This document shows, piece after piece, positions 7,507 through 15,704 of a DNA stretch of 64,000 nt. The translations under genes were made by a program, and so were the position numbers. The stretch lies in assembly GCF_019468465.1 (NCBI RefSeq), contig NZ_CP080519.1, positions 8,983,001 to 9,047,000 on the forward strand. Reading direction: 5' to 3'. The notes under the pieces are model-generated. The model worked only from the letters and a program-made list of their open reading frames with translations. It was not told where the DNA came from and made no database searches. Source of the stretch: Amycolatopsis sp. DSM 110486. Its GTDB lineage: Bacteria; Actinomycetota; Actinomycetes; Mycobacteriales; Pseudonocardiaceae. Within the stretch, counting starts at the first letter, position 1; every line of letters begins with the position of its first letter.

Positions 7507-8628
7507 TCAGGCGGCGTAGCGGTTCGCGGGGCGGGGCAGGCCGAGCAGGCCCCGCAGCGTGGCGGCTTCGTAGTCGTGGCGGAACGCGCCGCGCCCGCGC
7601 AGCTCGGGCACGAGTCCGCGCGTGACGGCGGTGAGGTCGTCGGGCAGCGCGCCCGGTCGCAGCCGGAACCCGGTCAGGCCGGCGGCGTGCCAGTCGAGCA
7701 GCAGGTCGGCGAGCTCGGCGGGCGTGCCGGTGAAGACGTGCGCGTCGGAGGTGTACTCGGTGCCGGCGAGGTCGTCGAGGCGCGCCTTGCGGTCGGCGGC
7801 GGCGCCCGGCTTGTCGTCGAGGAACACCACGAGGTCGGCGAACACTCGCAGGCGCTCGTCCACGGCGGCGCGGATTTTCGTGACGTCCGCCCGGTCTTGC
7901 GGTGTCACGTACACGAGGTCGGCGGCTTTGTCGGCCAGCCGGTAAGCACGGTCGTTGTGCGCCAAGGCGGCGACGGGCGGCTGGCCCTGCGGCGGCCGCG
8001 GCGTGATCGACGGGCCCTTCACCGAGAACCAGCGGCCCTCGAAGTCGATGTAGTGCAGTTTCTCGCGGTCGACGAACCTGCCGGTGGCGACGTCGCGGAT
8101 CTCCGCGTCGTCCTCCCAGCTGTCCCAGAGCCGGCGCAGCACCTCGACGTAGTCCGCGGCCTCGTCGAACAGGTCCGCGGCGTCGGCCGGTTCGCGACGG
8201 CCGAAGTTGCGGTACTCCTCCTCGTGGCGCGACACCTGCACGCGCACGCCCGCCCGGCCGCCGCTGACGTAGTCGAGCGTCGCGATGGCCTTCGACAGGT
8301 GGAACGGCTCCGTGTGGGTGACCACAGCCGTCGGCACCAGGCCGATGCGCGAGGTCACCGGTGCGACGCGCGAGGCGATGAGCACCGCGTCGAGCCGGCC
8401 CTGGACGACGTCGGTGCGGTCCTCGAACGGGCCGCGGGCGTCGGCGCGCAGGGACAGGAAGTCCTCGAAGGTGACGAAATCCAGCTTCGCCGCTTCGGCC
8501 TCCTGCACCAGGCCGGTCCAGTACCCGGCCGTGAGCAGCTCGGCCGGCCGTGCCGCCGGCTCCCGCCACGCCGCCGGGTGCCAGCCGGCTCCCTCCAGTG
8601 CGACGGCGAGCAAGGGTCCACCTGCCAT
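7507..8628 (-). CDS. LLM-class flavin-dependent monooxygenase
   Basis: 373-residue luciferase-like monooxygenase (TIM barrel). Visible family blocks: LDFVTFEDFLSLRADA, VTSRIGLVPTAVVTHTEPFH, LDYVSGGRAGVRVQVSR and LRRLWDSWEDDAEIRDVATG. It is the first gene of a two-gene operon with the NtaA-like enzyme. Two non-identical LLM enzymes in tandem suggest successive oxidations or alternative substrates. The ATG at 8628 faces a divergent promoter region containing inverted repeats (8705-8738). Confidence 0.85.
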   Translation of the reverse strand: MAGGPLLAVALEGAGWHPAAWREPAARPAELLTAGYWTGLVQEAEAAKLDFVTFEDFLSLRADARGPFEDRTDVVQGRLDAVLIASRVAPVTSRIGLVPTAVVTHTEPFHLSKAIATLDYVSGGRAGVRVQVSRHEEEYRNFGRREPADAADLFDEAADYVEVLRRLWDSWEDDAEIRDVATGRFVDREKLHYIDFEGRWFSVKGPSITPRPPQGQPPVAALAHNDRAYRLADKAADLVYVTPQDRADVTKIRAAVDERLRVFADLVVFLDDKPGAAADRKARLDDLAGTEYTSDAHVFTGTPAELADLLLDWHAAGLTGFRLRPGALPDDLTAVTRGLVPELRGRGAFRHDYEAATLRGLLGLPRPANRYAA

Positions 8629-8704
8629 GTGCGCGTCCTTTCCGCTCGGCCTGCCTTCGCAGTGTGCGCCGGGACACGCGGGTGCGGCAGCCGGAACCAG
8701 CCAT

Positions 8705-8738
8705 TGGGAAAGCCGGGGTTTTCCCGCCCGATCGGGAA
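8705..8738. promoter_or_regulatory. Overlapping inverted repeats in the divergent promoter region
   Basis: TTGGGAAA...TTTTCCCG, then TTCCCG (8721-8726) with CGGGAA (8733-8738), form two overlapping imperfect palindromes. They lie between the monooxygenase operon (start 8628, minus) and the DUF302 gene (start 8793, plus). Likely an operator; the regulator is not identified. Confidence 0.4.
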
Positions 8739-8792
8739 TAACGCGGGGGAGTAGCGTCCACGCGGGAACCCGGCGTGGACGAGGGAGTGGTG

Positions 8793-9191
8793 ATGGCGGG
8801 AGAAGGCCTGGTGACGGTCGCGAGCAGCCGGCCGGTGGGGGAGACCGTGGACCGGCTCGTGGAGCTGGCCGAGAACGCGGGGCTGATCGTGTTCGCGCGC
8901 ATCGACCACGCGGCCAACGCGGTCGCCGCGGGCCTCGAGCTTCGGCCCATGCAGCTGCTGGTGTTCGGCCACGGCCGCGGCGGCACCCCGCTGCTCGCCG
9001 ACGGCCCCACGAGCGGCCTCGATCTGCCGCTGAAGGCGCTCGCCTGGGAAGACGACCAGGGCGCCGTCCACGTCACCTACAACGACGCCACGTGGCTCGC
9101 CGAGCGCCACAACCTGGGCGACGGCAGCGCGGCCGCGGTGGGGGCGCTGGGCAAGGGGCTCGCGACGCTGGTGGGGAAGGCGACGGAGTAG
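8793..9191 (+). CDS. DUF302 family protein
   Basis: 132-residue protein matching DUF302 (TT1751-like fold). It has a VGETVDRLVELAENAGLIVF helix-strand, IDHAANAVAAGLELRPMQLL, a GLDLPLKALAWEDDQG core and YNDATWLAERH. Such proteins are small alpha/beta folds of unknown function, sometimes linked to redox or sulfur metabolism. ATG 8793 has a GGGAG site 5 nt upstream; a GTG at 8775 is an alternative. It is divergent from the monooxygenase operon and convergent with the FUSC gene. Confidence 0.85.
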   Translation: MAGEGLVTVASSRPVGETVDRLVELAENAGLIVFARIDHAANAVAAGLELRPMQLLVFGHGRGGTPLLADGPTSGLDLPLKALAWEDDQGAVHVTYNDATWLAERHNLGDGSAAAVGALGKGLATLVGKATE

Positions 9192-9197
9192 CGCTCC

Positions 9198-11447
9198 TCA
9201 GCTCATCAACGACGAATGCCGCGCAGCGGTCGTCACCGGGCCGACCAGGGTGGGCTGCAGGCGGCGGGCCGCGTCGAGGTGGTCGGCGGTCCAGATCATC
9301 TTCACGGCGGTCGCGGTGCCCTGGTGGTCGTCGCCGGAGAGGTCGCGGTGGACGGCCGTCAGGAGGCGCGCGTCGGCGGCCGGGTCGCGGGACTTCAGCG
9401 GCGGGACGATGCCGGAGCCGGTGAGGGCGTCGGCGGTGGCTTCGTACCAGCGGGCCAGTTCGTCGCTCGCCGCGAGGACCTCCAGCCGCGCGGCGGTGCG
9501 GTCGCCGACGGCGCCGCCGGTCTCGCGGCGCCACAGGTCCAGCACGGCCTCCGCCGTCAAGCGGAGGACCGCGACGGCCGTGATCATCGCCGCGACGTCG
9601 GCCAGGGGCACGTGCTTCGGGCCGCGCTCGGTGAGGAACACGCGGAAGGCGTCGTCCAGGCGGCGGGCCGCGGCGGCGGCGCGGCGGTTCTCGTCGCCGG
9701 GCTCGGCGGTCGCGGGGACCAGCGCGTCGCAGCGGCTCACGCCGTACTCGACGGCGCCGCGCAGGTAGCGGGCGCTGTCGGCGAGCCCGTCCGCCACGGC
9801 GCGCCGCAGCTCGGCCGCGGCGCCGCGCGGCCAGAACACGAACCCCACCACGAGGCTCACGGCGCACCCGATCGCCACGTCCTCCACCCGCACCAGCCCG
9901 ATCCGCAGCCCGGCCGGCTGGATGAGCGAGAACAGCAGCAACAGCACGACCGTGAACCCGGCCTGCCCGGCGGCGAACGAGATCACGGCGGGCGCGAGCC
10001 CGGTGAACACCACCGCGATCGGCAGCAGCGCCCAGAACACCGCCGTGTCGTGGCCGAGCAGCAGGATCAGCACGCTGCCGACCACGATTCCCGCGACCGT
10101 GCCGAGCAGCGCCCGCACCGCGCTCTGCCCGGTGCTCAGCGCGTTGGACCGCAGCACGGCCATCGTGCCGAACGCGACCCAGAACGAGTGCTCCACCCCG
10201 GTCAGCTCCGCGATCAGCACGGCCGCCCCGAGCGCGATGCCGCCGCGCAGGCTGTTGTGCAGCGTCACCGAGTTCCAGGCGACGTGCGCGCCGGTCCGCT
10301 CCTGCACCGACGACAACGCCGAACCGGCGCCGTCCGGGCGCCGCCCGATCAGGTGCTCCCACCAGGTCCGCCGCCGCGCCGCCACGGTCAGCTCGATGTT
10401 CTGCGCGATCTCCGAGATCGCGAAGCTCATCTCCTGGGCGCGGAAACTCGGTTCGAGCGACGTCACGAACTCCGCGGTGTCCGGGTCCGGCAGCGCCGAC
10501 GTCGCGGTGGCTTCCATCTCCCCGCGCGCGTCCCGCAACCGCGCGAGCTCGGCCACCAGGTCGTCGGGCGCCGAAGCCACCGCCTTCAGCAGCCCCGCGC
10601 CGTGGTCGAGCAGCACGGCGGCGGCCAGCTTGACCTCCGACACCGCCGCCGTCGTGGCGCCGTGACCTTCGGCGACGGGCATCCGCGCCAGGATCTCCTC
10701 GAGCCACACGACCTCGTCGATGAGCCGCACGAGCGTGCGCGTCGAGGTCGTCAGCCCCGTCGGGCGGTAGGGCGTGCCGAAGAACGAGTCCCGCAGCGCG
10801 GCGACGGCGGCACTAGACTCCGCGACGATGTCGTCGACCTGCGCCACCAGGTTCGGCAGGAATCCGCAGCGCACGCACTCGACCTCGGTCCGCAGCCGCT
10901 GCGCCAGCAACGCGCACGCGCGGGCCGTCGCGATCCGCAGCGGGTTGCGTACCGGCGAGGGCCACAGCACGGCGATGGCGGCCATCGACACGACCCCCGC
11001 CATGCCCCAACCGAGCAGCCGGTCGGGCAGCGTGGCGAGCGAGCCGGGCAGCGTCGCGGGCAGGATGAACGACACGAGCAGCGACGTCGTCGCACTGGCG
11101 ATCACGGAGCTCACCACTGCGGCGAACAGCACCACGAACGCCACCACCACCGTGGTCACCGCCGCGAGCCAGACGACCCGCGACACCAGCGTGCCCAGCG
11201 AGATCAGGAAGCCGCCGGCGAGCACGAGCGCGCCCTGCGCGAACACGCGGTCGCGGATCGGCCCGCCGAAGTCGACGAACAGCAGCAGCGCCACCGAGCC
11301 GACGGACGCGAACAGGCCCGTCAGCGCGCTGCCCAGCACCAGGTTCCCGACCGCGAACAGCGACGGCAGGATGATCGCGGCCCGGCCCGTGCGGCGCAGC
11401 GCCGAGAGGTTGTTGTCCCGGCTTCGCAGCCACCCGAGAACCGTCAT
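9198..11447 (-). CDS. FUSC-family (aromatic acid exporter-like) membrane protein
   Basis: 749 residues in two halves. Each half has about six hydrophobic helices (roughly residues 25-165 and 405-545) followed by a cytoplasmic helical domain, the layout of the FUSC/YccS/AaeB family. ATG 11447 was chosen over upstream starts because family homology begins there (MTVLGWLRSRDNNLSALRRT). AaeB-like members export hydroxylated aromatic acids; no periplasmic adaptor is encoded here, as expected in an actinomycete. The substrate is unproven. Confidence 0.85.
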   Translation of the reverse strand: MTVLGWLRSRDNNLSALRRTGRAAIILPSLFAVGNLVLGSALTGLFASVGSVALLLFVDFGGPIRDRVFAQGALVLAGGFLISLGTLVSRVVWLAAVTTVVVAFVVLFAAVVSSVIASATTSLLVSFILPATLPGSLATLPDRLLGWGMAGVVSMAAIAVLWPSPVRNPLRIATARACALLAQRLRTEVECVRCGFLPNLVAQVDDIVAESSAAVAALRDSFFGTPYRPTGLTTSTRTLVRLIDEVVWLEEILARMPVAEGHGATTAAVSEVKLAAAVLLDHGAGLLKAVASAPDDLVAELARLRDARGEMEATATSALPDPDTAEFVTSLEPSFRAQEMSFAISEIAQNIELTVAARRRTWWEHLIGRRPDGAGSALSSVQERTGAHVAWNSVTLHNSLRGGIALGAAVLIAELTGVEHSFWVAFGTMAVLRSNALSTGQSAVRALLGTVAGIVVGSVLILLLGHDTAVFWALLPIAVVFTGLAPAVISFAAGQAGFTVVLLLLFSLIQPAGLRIGLVRVEDVAIGCAVSLVVGFVFWPRGAAAELRRAVADGLADSARYLRGAVEYGVSRCDALVPATAEPGDENRRAAAAARRLDDAFRVFLTERGPKHVPLADVAAMITAVAVLRLTAEAVLDLWRRETGGAVGDRTAARLEVLAASDELARWYEATADALTGSGIVPPLKSRDPAADARLLTAVHRDLSGDDHQGTATAVKMIWTADHLDAARRLQPTLVGPVTTAARHSSLMS

Positions 11448-11594
11448 GGCCCGCCGTGCCTCCCACCGTCGAGGGGGCACCACGCCCGGACGCGAGCATG
11501 GTCGGGCAAACTCGCGTGTGTCAAGAACCCGGAACGGGCCCGAATCCACTGTGGAACGCCGCCACTCACCGCGCGGACCTGGTTGACTGTCGCC

Positions 11595-12617
11595 ATGCTG
11601 CCCTGGGATGCCCCGCTCGCCGGCCGGCTCGACCGTCACACGATCACCTCGGAGCTGCTGCGGGACAACCCGCTCGGCGACCCGCACGAGCGGCCCCTGT
11701 GGGTGTACGTCCCGCCTGGCTACGACGACTCCGAGGCGCGCTACCCGGTGATCTACGTGATCCAGGGCTACACCGGCCAGGTCACGATGTGGGCCAACCG
11801 CACCGCGTTCCGTCAGCCGTACCTCGAAACGGCCGACGCGGTGTTCGCCGACGGCGCGCCGCCCTGCGTCGTGGTCTACGTCGACGCCTGGACCTCCTAC
11901 GGCGGCTCGCAGTTCGTCGACTCACCCGGCACCGGCCGCTACCACTCGTACCTCTGCGACGAGATCGTGCCGTGGGTCGACGCGCACTACCGCACCATCC
12001 CCGCGCGCGAGTCACGCGCGATCACCGGCAAGTCGTCCGGCGGCTTCGGCGCGATGATCACGCCGATGCTGCGCCCCGATCTGTTCGGCGCGCTCGCCAC
12101 GCACGCCGGAGACACGCTCTACGAGCTCAGTTACGTGCCCGAGTTCGGCAAGGCCGCGCGCGTGCTGCGCGAGTACGACCACGACATCTTCCGCTGGTGG
12201 GACGACTTCCGCTCACGCCCGGCGTTCACCAAACCGGGTGACGAGTCGCTGCTCGTGGCCCTCGGCGTCGCCGCGTGCTTCTCCGCGCGCGAGGACGGCA
12301 CGCCCGAGTTGCCCTTCGACCCGGTGACCGGTGTGCTCAAACCGGACGTCTGGGACCGCTGGCTCGCGTGGGACCCGGTCCGCATGGCTCCCGCGCACGC
12401 CGAGACGCTGCGCTCCCTGGACTCGGTCTGGATCGACGCCGGCACCCGCGACGAGTGGTTCCTCGACCTCGGCGCCGCCGCGTTCCGCGACGAGCTCCTC
12501 AAGGCCGGCCTGCCCGAGGACCGCCTGCACTTCGAGCTCTTTGACGCCGGCCACGGCGGCATCGACTACCGCTACCCGCCGGCCCTCAAATGGCTCGCCG
12601 AACGGCTGGCCCGCTAG
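11595..12617 (+). CDS. Alpha/beta-hydrolase esterase (esterase D / Fes-like)
   Basis: 340-residue esterase of the esterase D/enterochelin esterase group. It has YPVIYVIQGYTGQ, a nucleophile elbow GKSSGGFGA, an acid segment WIDAGTRDEWF and a catalytic histidine in FDAGHGGIDYRY. There is no signal peptide, so it is probably cytoplasmic. No Shine-Dalgarno precedes ATG 11595; a TTGACT box 6 nt upstream suggests a leaderless transcript. It is divergent from the FUSC gene (147 bp between starts) and convergent with the deazaflavin-reductase fusion. Substrate unknown. Confidence 0.82.
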   Translation: MLPWDAPLAGRLDRHTITSELLRDNPLGDPHERPLWVYVPPGYDDSEARYPVIYVIQGYTGQVTMWANRTAFRQPYLETADAVFADGAPPCVVVYVDAWTSYGGSQFVDSPGTGRYHSYLCDEIVPWVDAHYRTIPARESRAITGKSSGGFGAMITPMLRPDLFGALATHAGDTLYELSYVPEFGKAARVLREYDHDIFRWWDDFRSRPAFTKPGDESLLVALGVAACFSAREDGTPELPFDPVTGVLKPDVWDRWLAWDPVRMAPAHAETLRSLDSVWIDAGTRDEWFLDLGAAAFRDELLKAGLPEDRLHFELFDAGHGGIDYRYPPALKWLAERLAR

Positions 12618-12620
12618 CGC

Positions 12621-13391
12621 TCACTCCAGGTCGACGCGCACCGTCAGCAGGTTGTTGCCCAAGGTCCGCACCCCGGCGCTGTTCAAGCGCGGCAACGACT
12701 TCAGCCGGGCCACGGCGTCGTCGTCGGGGAGGACGTGGGCGGTCCCGCGGTGCCAGCGCCCGCGAAGCCGCACGCGGACGCGCGGGTCGGCCTGCAGGTT
12801 GCGGACGTACTGCGAGCGGGTGCCGAACTCCGACACCAGCCAGAACTCGTCGCCGGTGCGCCGGCCGCCGACGGGCGTGCGGCGGGGGAGACCCGACGTG
12901 CGGCCCGTGGTTTCCAGCAGGACCTGGCCGGGCAGCCGTGACAGCACGGGGTTGCCGATGCGGCGCTGAAACGTCGTCACCAGCCGGTGCCATCCGCTGC
13001 CGCGCTGGGCGGCCTCGCGCAGCCGCCACGGGATGACCACCGCGTGGATCGGCGCCGCGAGTGCCCACAACGCCCGGGCCGGCGCACGGTCGAACCGCAC
13101 GGTGGTGGTCCAGCGCACCCGCGAGCCGACGTCGACGGAATTGCGCGTGGTCACCAACGCCGACGGCGCTTCGAGCACCACGCTGCCGGGTTCGGAGCTC
13201 ACGACCGTCCAGCCGAGCACCCGGCCCGGCCCGGGCTGGGTCCGCAGGCCAAGGCACCGCCAGCCCACGCGCAGGAACGCCCGCAGCGGCGCCGGCGCGT
13301 CTTCCCAGACGGCTCGCGCCCACTGCTCGGCGGTGCGCTCGTCGCCGGCGGGCCGGGCGATGTCCACTGTGGACGTGTAGTCGGAGGTCAC
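12621..13391 (-). CDS. DUF2867 (SRPBCC-like) - F420/deazaflavin-dependent reductase (Ddn-like) fusion
   Basis: 256 residues in two parts. Residues 1-130 resemble a DUF2867/SRPBCC-type domain (WARAVWEDAPAPLRAFLRVG, then GRVLGWTVVSSEPGSVVLEA). Residues 135-256 match the deazaflavin-dependent nitroreductase (DUF385/Ddn) split-barrel: LLETTGRTSGLPRRTPV, then FWLVSEFGTRSQYVRNLQAD and RVRVRLRGRWHRG. Ddn-like proteins bind coenzyme F420 or similar cofactors and reduce hydrophobic substrates. The N-terminal domain could supply a ligand-binding cavity. Convergent with the esterase (3 bp between stops). Confidence 0.75.
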   Translation of the reverse strand: MTSDYTSTVDIARPAGDERTAEQWARAVWEDAPAPLRAFLRVGWRCLGLRTQPGPGRVLGWTVVSSEPGSVVLEAPSALVTTRNSVDVGSRVRWTTTVRFDRAPARALWALAAPIHAVVIPWRLREAAQRGSGWHRLVTTFQRRIGNPVLSRLPGQVLLETTGRTSGLPRRTPVGGRRTGDEFWLVSEFGTRSQYVRNLQADPRVRVRLRGRWHRGTAHVLPDDDAVARLKSLPRLNSAGVRTLGNNLLTVRVDLE

Positions 13392-13401
13392 GCGGTCCAG
13401 G

Positions 13402-14316
13402 CTAGTGGTTCGAAGCCTCCGACGCGCGAGCGTGATCGACCGCGGCGGCCGCGTCCGGGCCCCAGCTCGCCAGCAGCCGCAACGCTTCCTGCGACTTCGA
13501 ACCGGGCTCGGTGTGGTACACCGACAACGCCTGGTCCTGGTCCTCGGGCAGCGTGAACGTCTCGTAGGACAACGTCAGCTCACCCACGAGGGGGTGCCGC
13601 AACCGCATCGTTCCGTGCGTCTTGCGCTTCACGTCGCGCGCGGCCCACAGCGTGCGGAATTCGTCGCTCTTCACCGACAGTTCCCCGACCAGCTCGGTGA
13701 GCAGCGGGTCGTTCGGATGCTGCCCGGCGTCGAGCCGCAGCTGCCCGACGACGTCGGCCGCCTTGGTGCGCCAGTCCGCGTACAGGCTGTGCGCGGCCGG
13801 ATCGAGGAAAACGATGCGGGCCCAGTTGCGGTCTTCCGGCGCCCGCGCGGCCCAGTCGCCGAAGAGTGCCGACGCCGTGCTGTTCCAGGCGAGCACGTCG
13901 GTGCGGCGGCCCCACACGTACGCGGGCACGCTCTCGATCGCGTCGAGCATCGTCTGCAGCACGGGCCGCACCTGCTGCCGTTGCCGCGGCGCGGGCCGTT
14001 TGCGCTGCTGGGGCTTGGCCAGGTGCAGCAGGTGCGCGTGTTCGGTCTCCGACAGGTTCAGCGCGGTGGAGATCGCAGTCAGCACTTCGAGCGAGACGTT
14101 GCGGCCGTTGCCCTGCTCCAGCCGCGTGTAGTACGCGACGGAAACCCCGGCCAGCTGCGCCAGCTCCTCACGCCGCAACCCCGGCACGCGCCGGCGCCGG
14201 CCGTACTCGGGCAGGCCCACATCGGCCGGCTTCAGGCGGGCGCGCCGTGAGCGCAGGAACTCGCTCAGCTCCGCGCGTGGATCCAGCGCCTGCTCGGTGC
14301 GGGGGTGCGTGGCCAT
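13402..14316 (-). CDS. XRE-family regulator with MmyB-like ligand domain
   Basis: 304-residue transcription factor. Residues ~18-85 form a helix-turn-helix (PGLRREELAQLAGVSVAYYT, then RLEQGNGRNVS) and residues ~110-285 an MmyB-like PAS-type ligand-binding domain (AYVWGRRTDVLAWNSTASAL, then LRHPLVGELTLSYE). Such regulators usually act on an adjacent, often divergent gene, here the MFS exporter whose start is 170 bp away. Start ATG 14316 fits the family N-terminus. Confidence 0.88.
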   Translation of the reverse strand: MATHPRTEQALDPRAELSEFLRSRRARLKPADVGLPEYGRRRRVPGLRREELAQLAGVSVAYYTRLEQGNGRNVSLEVLTAISTALNLSETEHAHLLHLAKPQQRKRPAPRQRQQVRPVLQTMLDAIESVPAYVWGRRTDVLAWNSTASALFGDWAARAPEDRNWARIVFLDPAAHSLYADWRTKAADVVGQLRLDAGQHPNDPLLTELVGELSVKSDEFRTLWAARDVKRKTHGTMRLRHPLVGELTLSYETFTLPEDQDQALSVYHTEPGSKSQEALRLLASWGPDAAAAVDHARASEASNH

Positions 14317-14486
14317 GTCCCTCAGTATCGCGCCCGAACCGACTAATCGCTGCTCCTGAGCCTGTCCCTGCCAGTAGTAGGCACGCGGGACGTACGCGAA
14401 ACGGGCACCTGGGTAACCCCTCGGGCCCGGCGCACAGTGAACAGTGCCCGCCGAGCGGCCCGGCACCAATGAGAGGGATCAGTGAG

Positions 14487-15683
14487 ATGACCGAGACAAC
14501 CACAACTTCGCCCGCCACCGCGCGTGGCCGGGACCGGCTCCCGGGCAAGGCCCTTTTCGGCCTCTTCCTCGCCGGGTTCATCGGCATCCTCACCGAGTGC
14601 CTGCCCGCCGGTCTGCTGCCGGAAATCAGCCGGACCCTGCACACGAGCGTCGCGGCCACCGGCCAGATCGTCACGATCTACGCCGCCGCCACCGCGCTCG
14701 CCGCGATCCCGCTCTCGCGCCTGACCGCGAAGTGGTCGCGTAAGACCGTGCTGCAGGTCGCCCTGGGCACCGTCGCGATCACCAACGCGCTCACCGCGTT
14801 GTCCACCGACTACACCCTCACGATGGTGATCCGCTTCGTCGCCGGCCTCGGCACCGCGCTGGTCTGGACGCAGCTCGCCGGGTACGCCGCGCGCCTGTCG
14901 CCGCCGCGCGTGCAGGGCCGTGCCATCGCCATCGCGCTGGCGGGCACGCCGATCTCGCTGGCCCTCGGCGTGCCGGTGGGCACGTGGCTGAGCACCTTCG
15001 GCGGCTGGCAGACGGCGTTCTGGGTCTCGGCGGCGCTGAGCGTGCTGAACATGCTCTGGTTCGTGGTGAACCTCGCGAACCTGCCCGGCCAAGCGGGCCA
15101 CGAACGCTTCACGCTCCGCCAGGTCCTCGCGATGCCCGGGCTGCGCACGATCCTGTTCGCGCTCACCACGTACATGGTGGCGCACAACATCCTCTACACC
15201 TACGTGACCGACTTCCTGCGCTTTGCCGGCATGGAGAGCCAGGCCGGGTGGGTGCTGTTCGCCTTCGGTGTCACGTCGGTGCTGAGCGTGGGCGTGGTCG
15301 GCGCGCACATCGACCACCACCTGCGCAAGCTGATCGTCGCGAGCACACTGCTGTTCGCGGTGAGCGTGCTGGTCCTGGCGGTGCTCTCGGATGTGCCCGC
15401 GCTCGTCTACCTCGCCGCCGCGGCGTGGGGCCTGGCGTTCGGCAGTTCGCCGAGCCTGTTCATCGGCGGCGCGATCACCGCGACGGCCGAAGCCGCCGAC
15501 GTCGCGCAGTCGATCGTGATCTCGTTCTTCTCCGGCTCGATCGCTCTCGGCGGGCTCGTCGGCGGGCTCTTGATCGCGAGCCTGGGCACGGCGTCGATCA
15601 CGTGGGCTTCATTGGTGCTGCTGGTCTTCGCGGCGGTCGCGGTGGTCGGCGGCCGCAGGCACGCTTTCCCCAGGGGCGCCTGA
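14487..15683 (+). CDS. MFS transporter, DHA1 / AraJ-like efflux family
   Basis: 398 residues, about 12 transmembrane helices (first GKALFGLFLAGFIGILTECL at residues 25-44), with the TECLPAGLLPEIS and LVWTQLAGYAARLS motifs of sugar/drug efflux MFS proteins (AraJ/SotB/CmlA-like). ATG 14487 has a GAGAGGGA site 8 nt upstream; ATG 14469 in the same frame is an alternative. It is divergent from the XRE-MmyB regulator, the usual arrangement for an inducible efflux pump. Substrate unknown. Confidence 0.85.
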   Translation: MTETTTTSPATARGRDRLPGKALFGLFLAGFIGILTECLPAGLLPEISRTLHTSVAATGQIVTIYAAATALAAIPLSRLTAKWSRKTVLQVALGTVAITNALTALSTDYTLTMVIRFVAGLGTALVWTQLAGYAARLSPPRVQGRAIAIALAGTPISLALGVPVGTWLSTFGGWQTAFWVSAALSVLNMLWFVVNLANLPGQAGHERFTLRQVLAMPGLRTILFALTTYMVAHNILYTYVTDFLRFAGMESQAGWVLFAFGVTSVLSVGVVGAHIDHHLRKLIVASTLLFAVSVLVLAVLSDVPALVYLAAAAWGLAFGSSPSLFIGGAITATAEAADVAQSIVISFFSGSIALGGLVGGLLIASLGTASITWASLVLLVFAAVAVVGGRRHAFPRGA

Positions 15684-15704
15684 GCGGCACCCCCGGGGAA
15701 GGCG

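Noticed and set aside
6155..9076. One 973-codon minus-strand frame that looks like a fusion of two monooxygenases
   Set aside because: The upstream part reads in a different frame from the second LLM gene and is shadow sequence; each enzyme has its own start, and only 6155-7495 in this frame is coding.
9216..11594. Very long plus-strand open frame running into the esterase gene
   Set aside because: The part before 11595 is antisense to the FUSC gene, has His/Arg/Gly-rich shadow composition and no domain; only the esterase from ATG 11595 is real.
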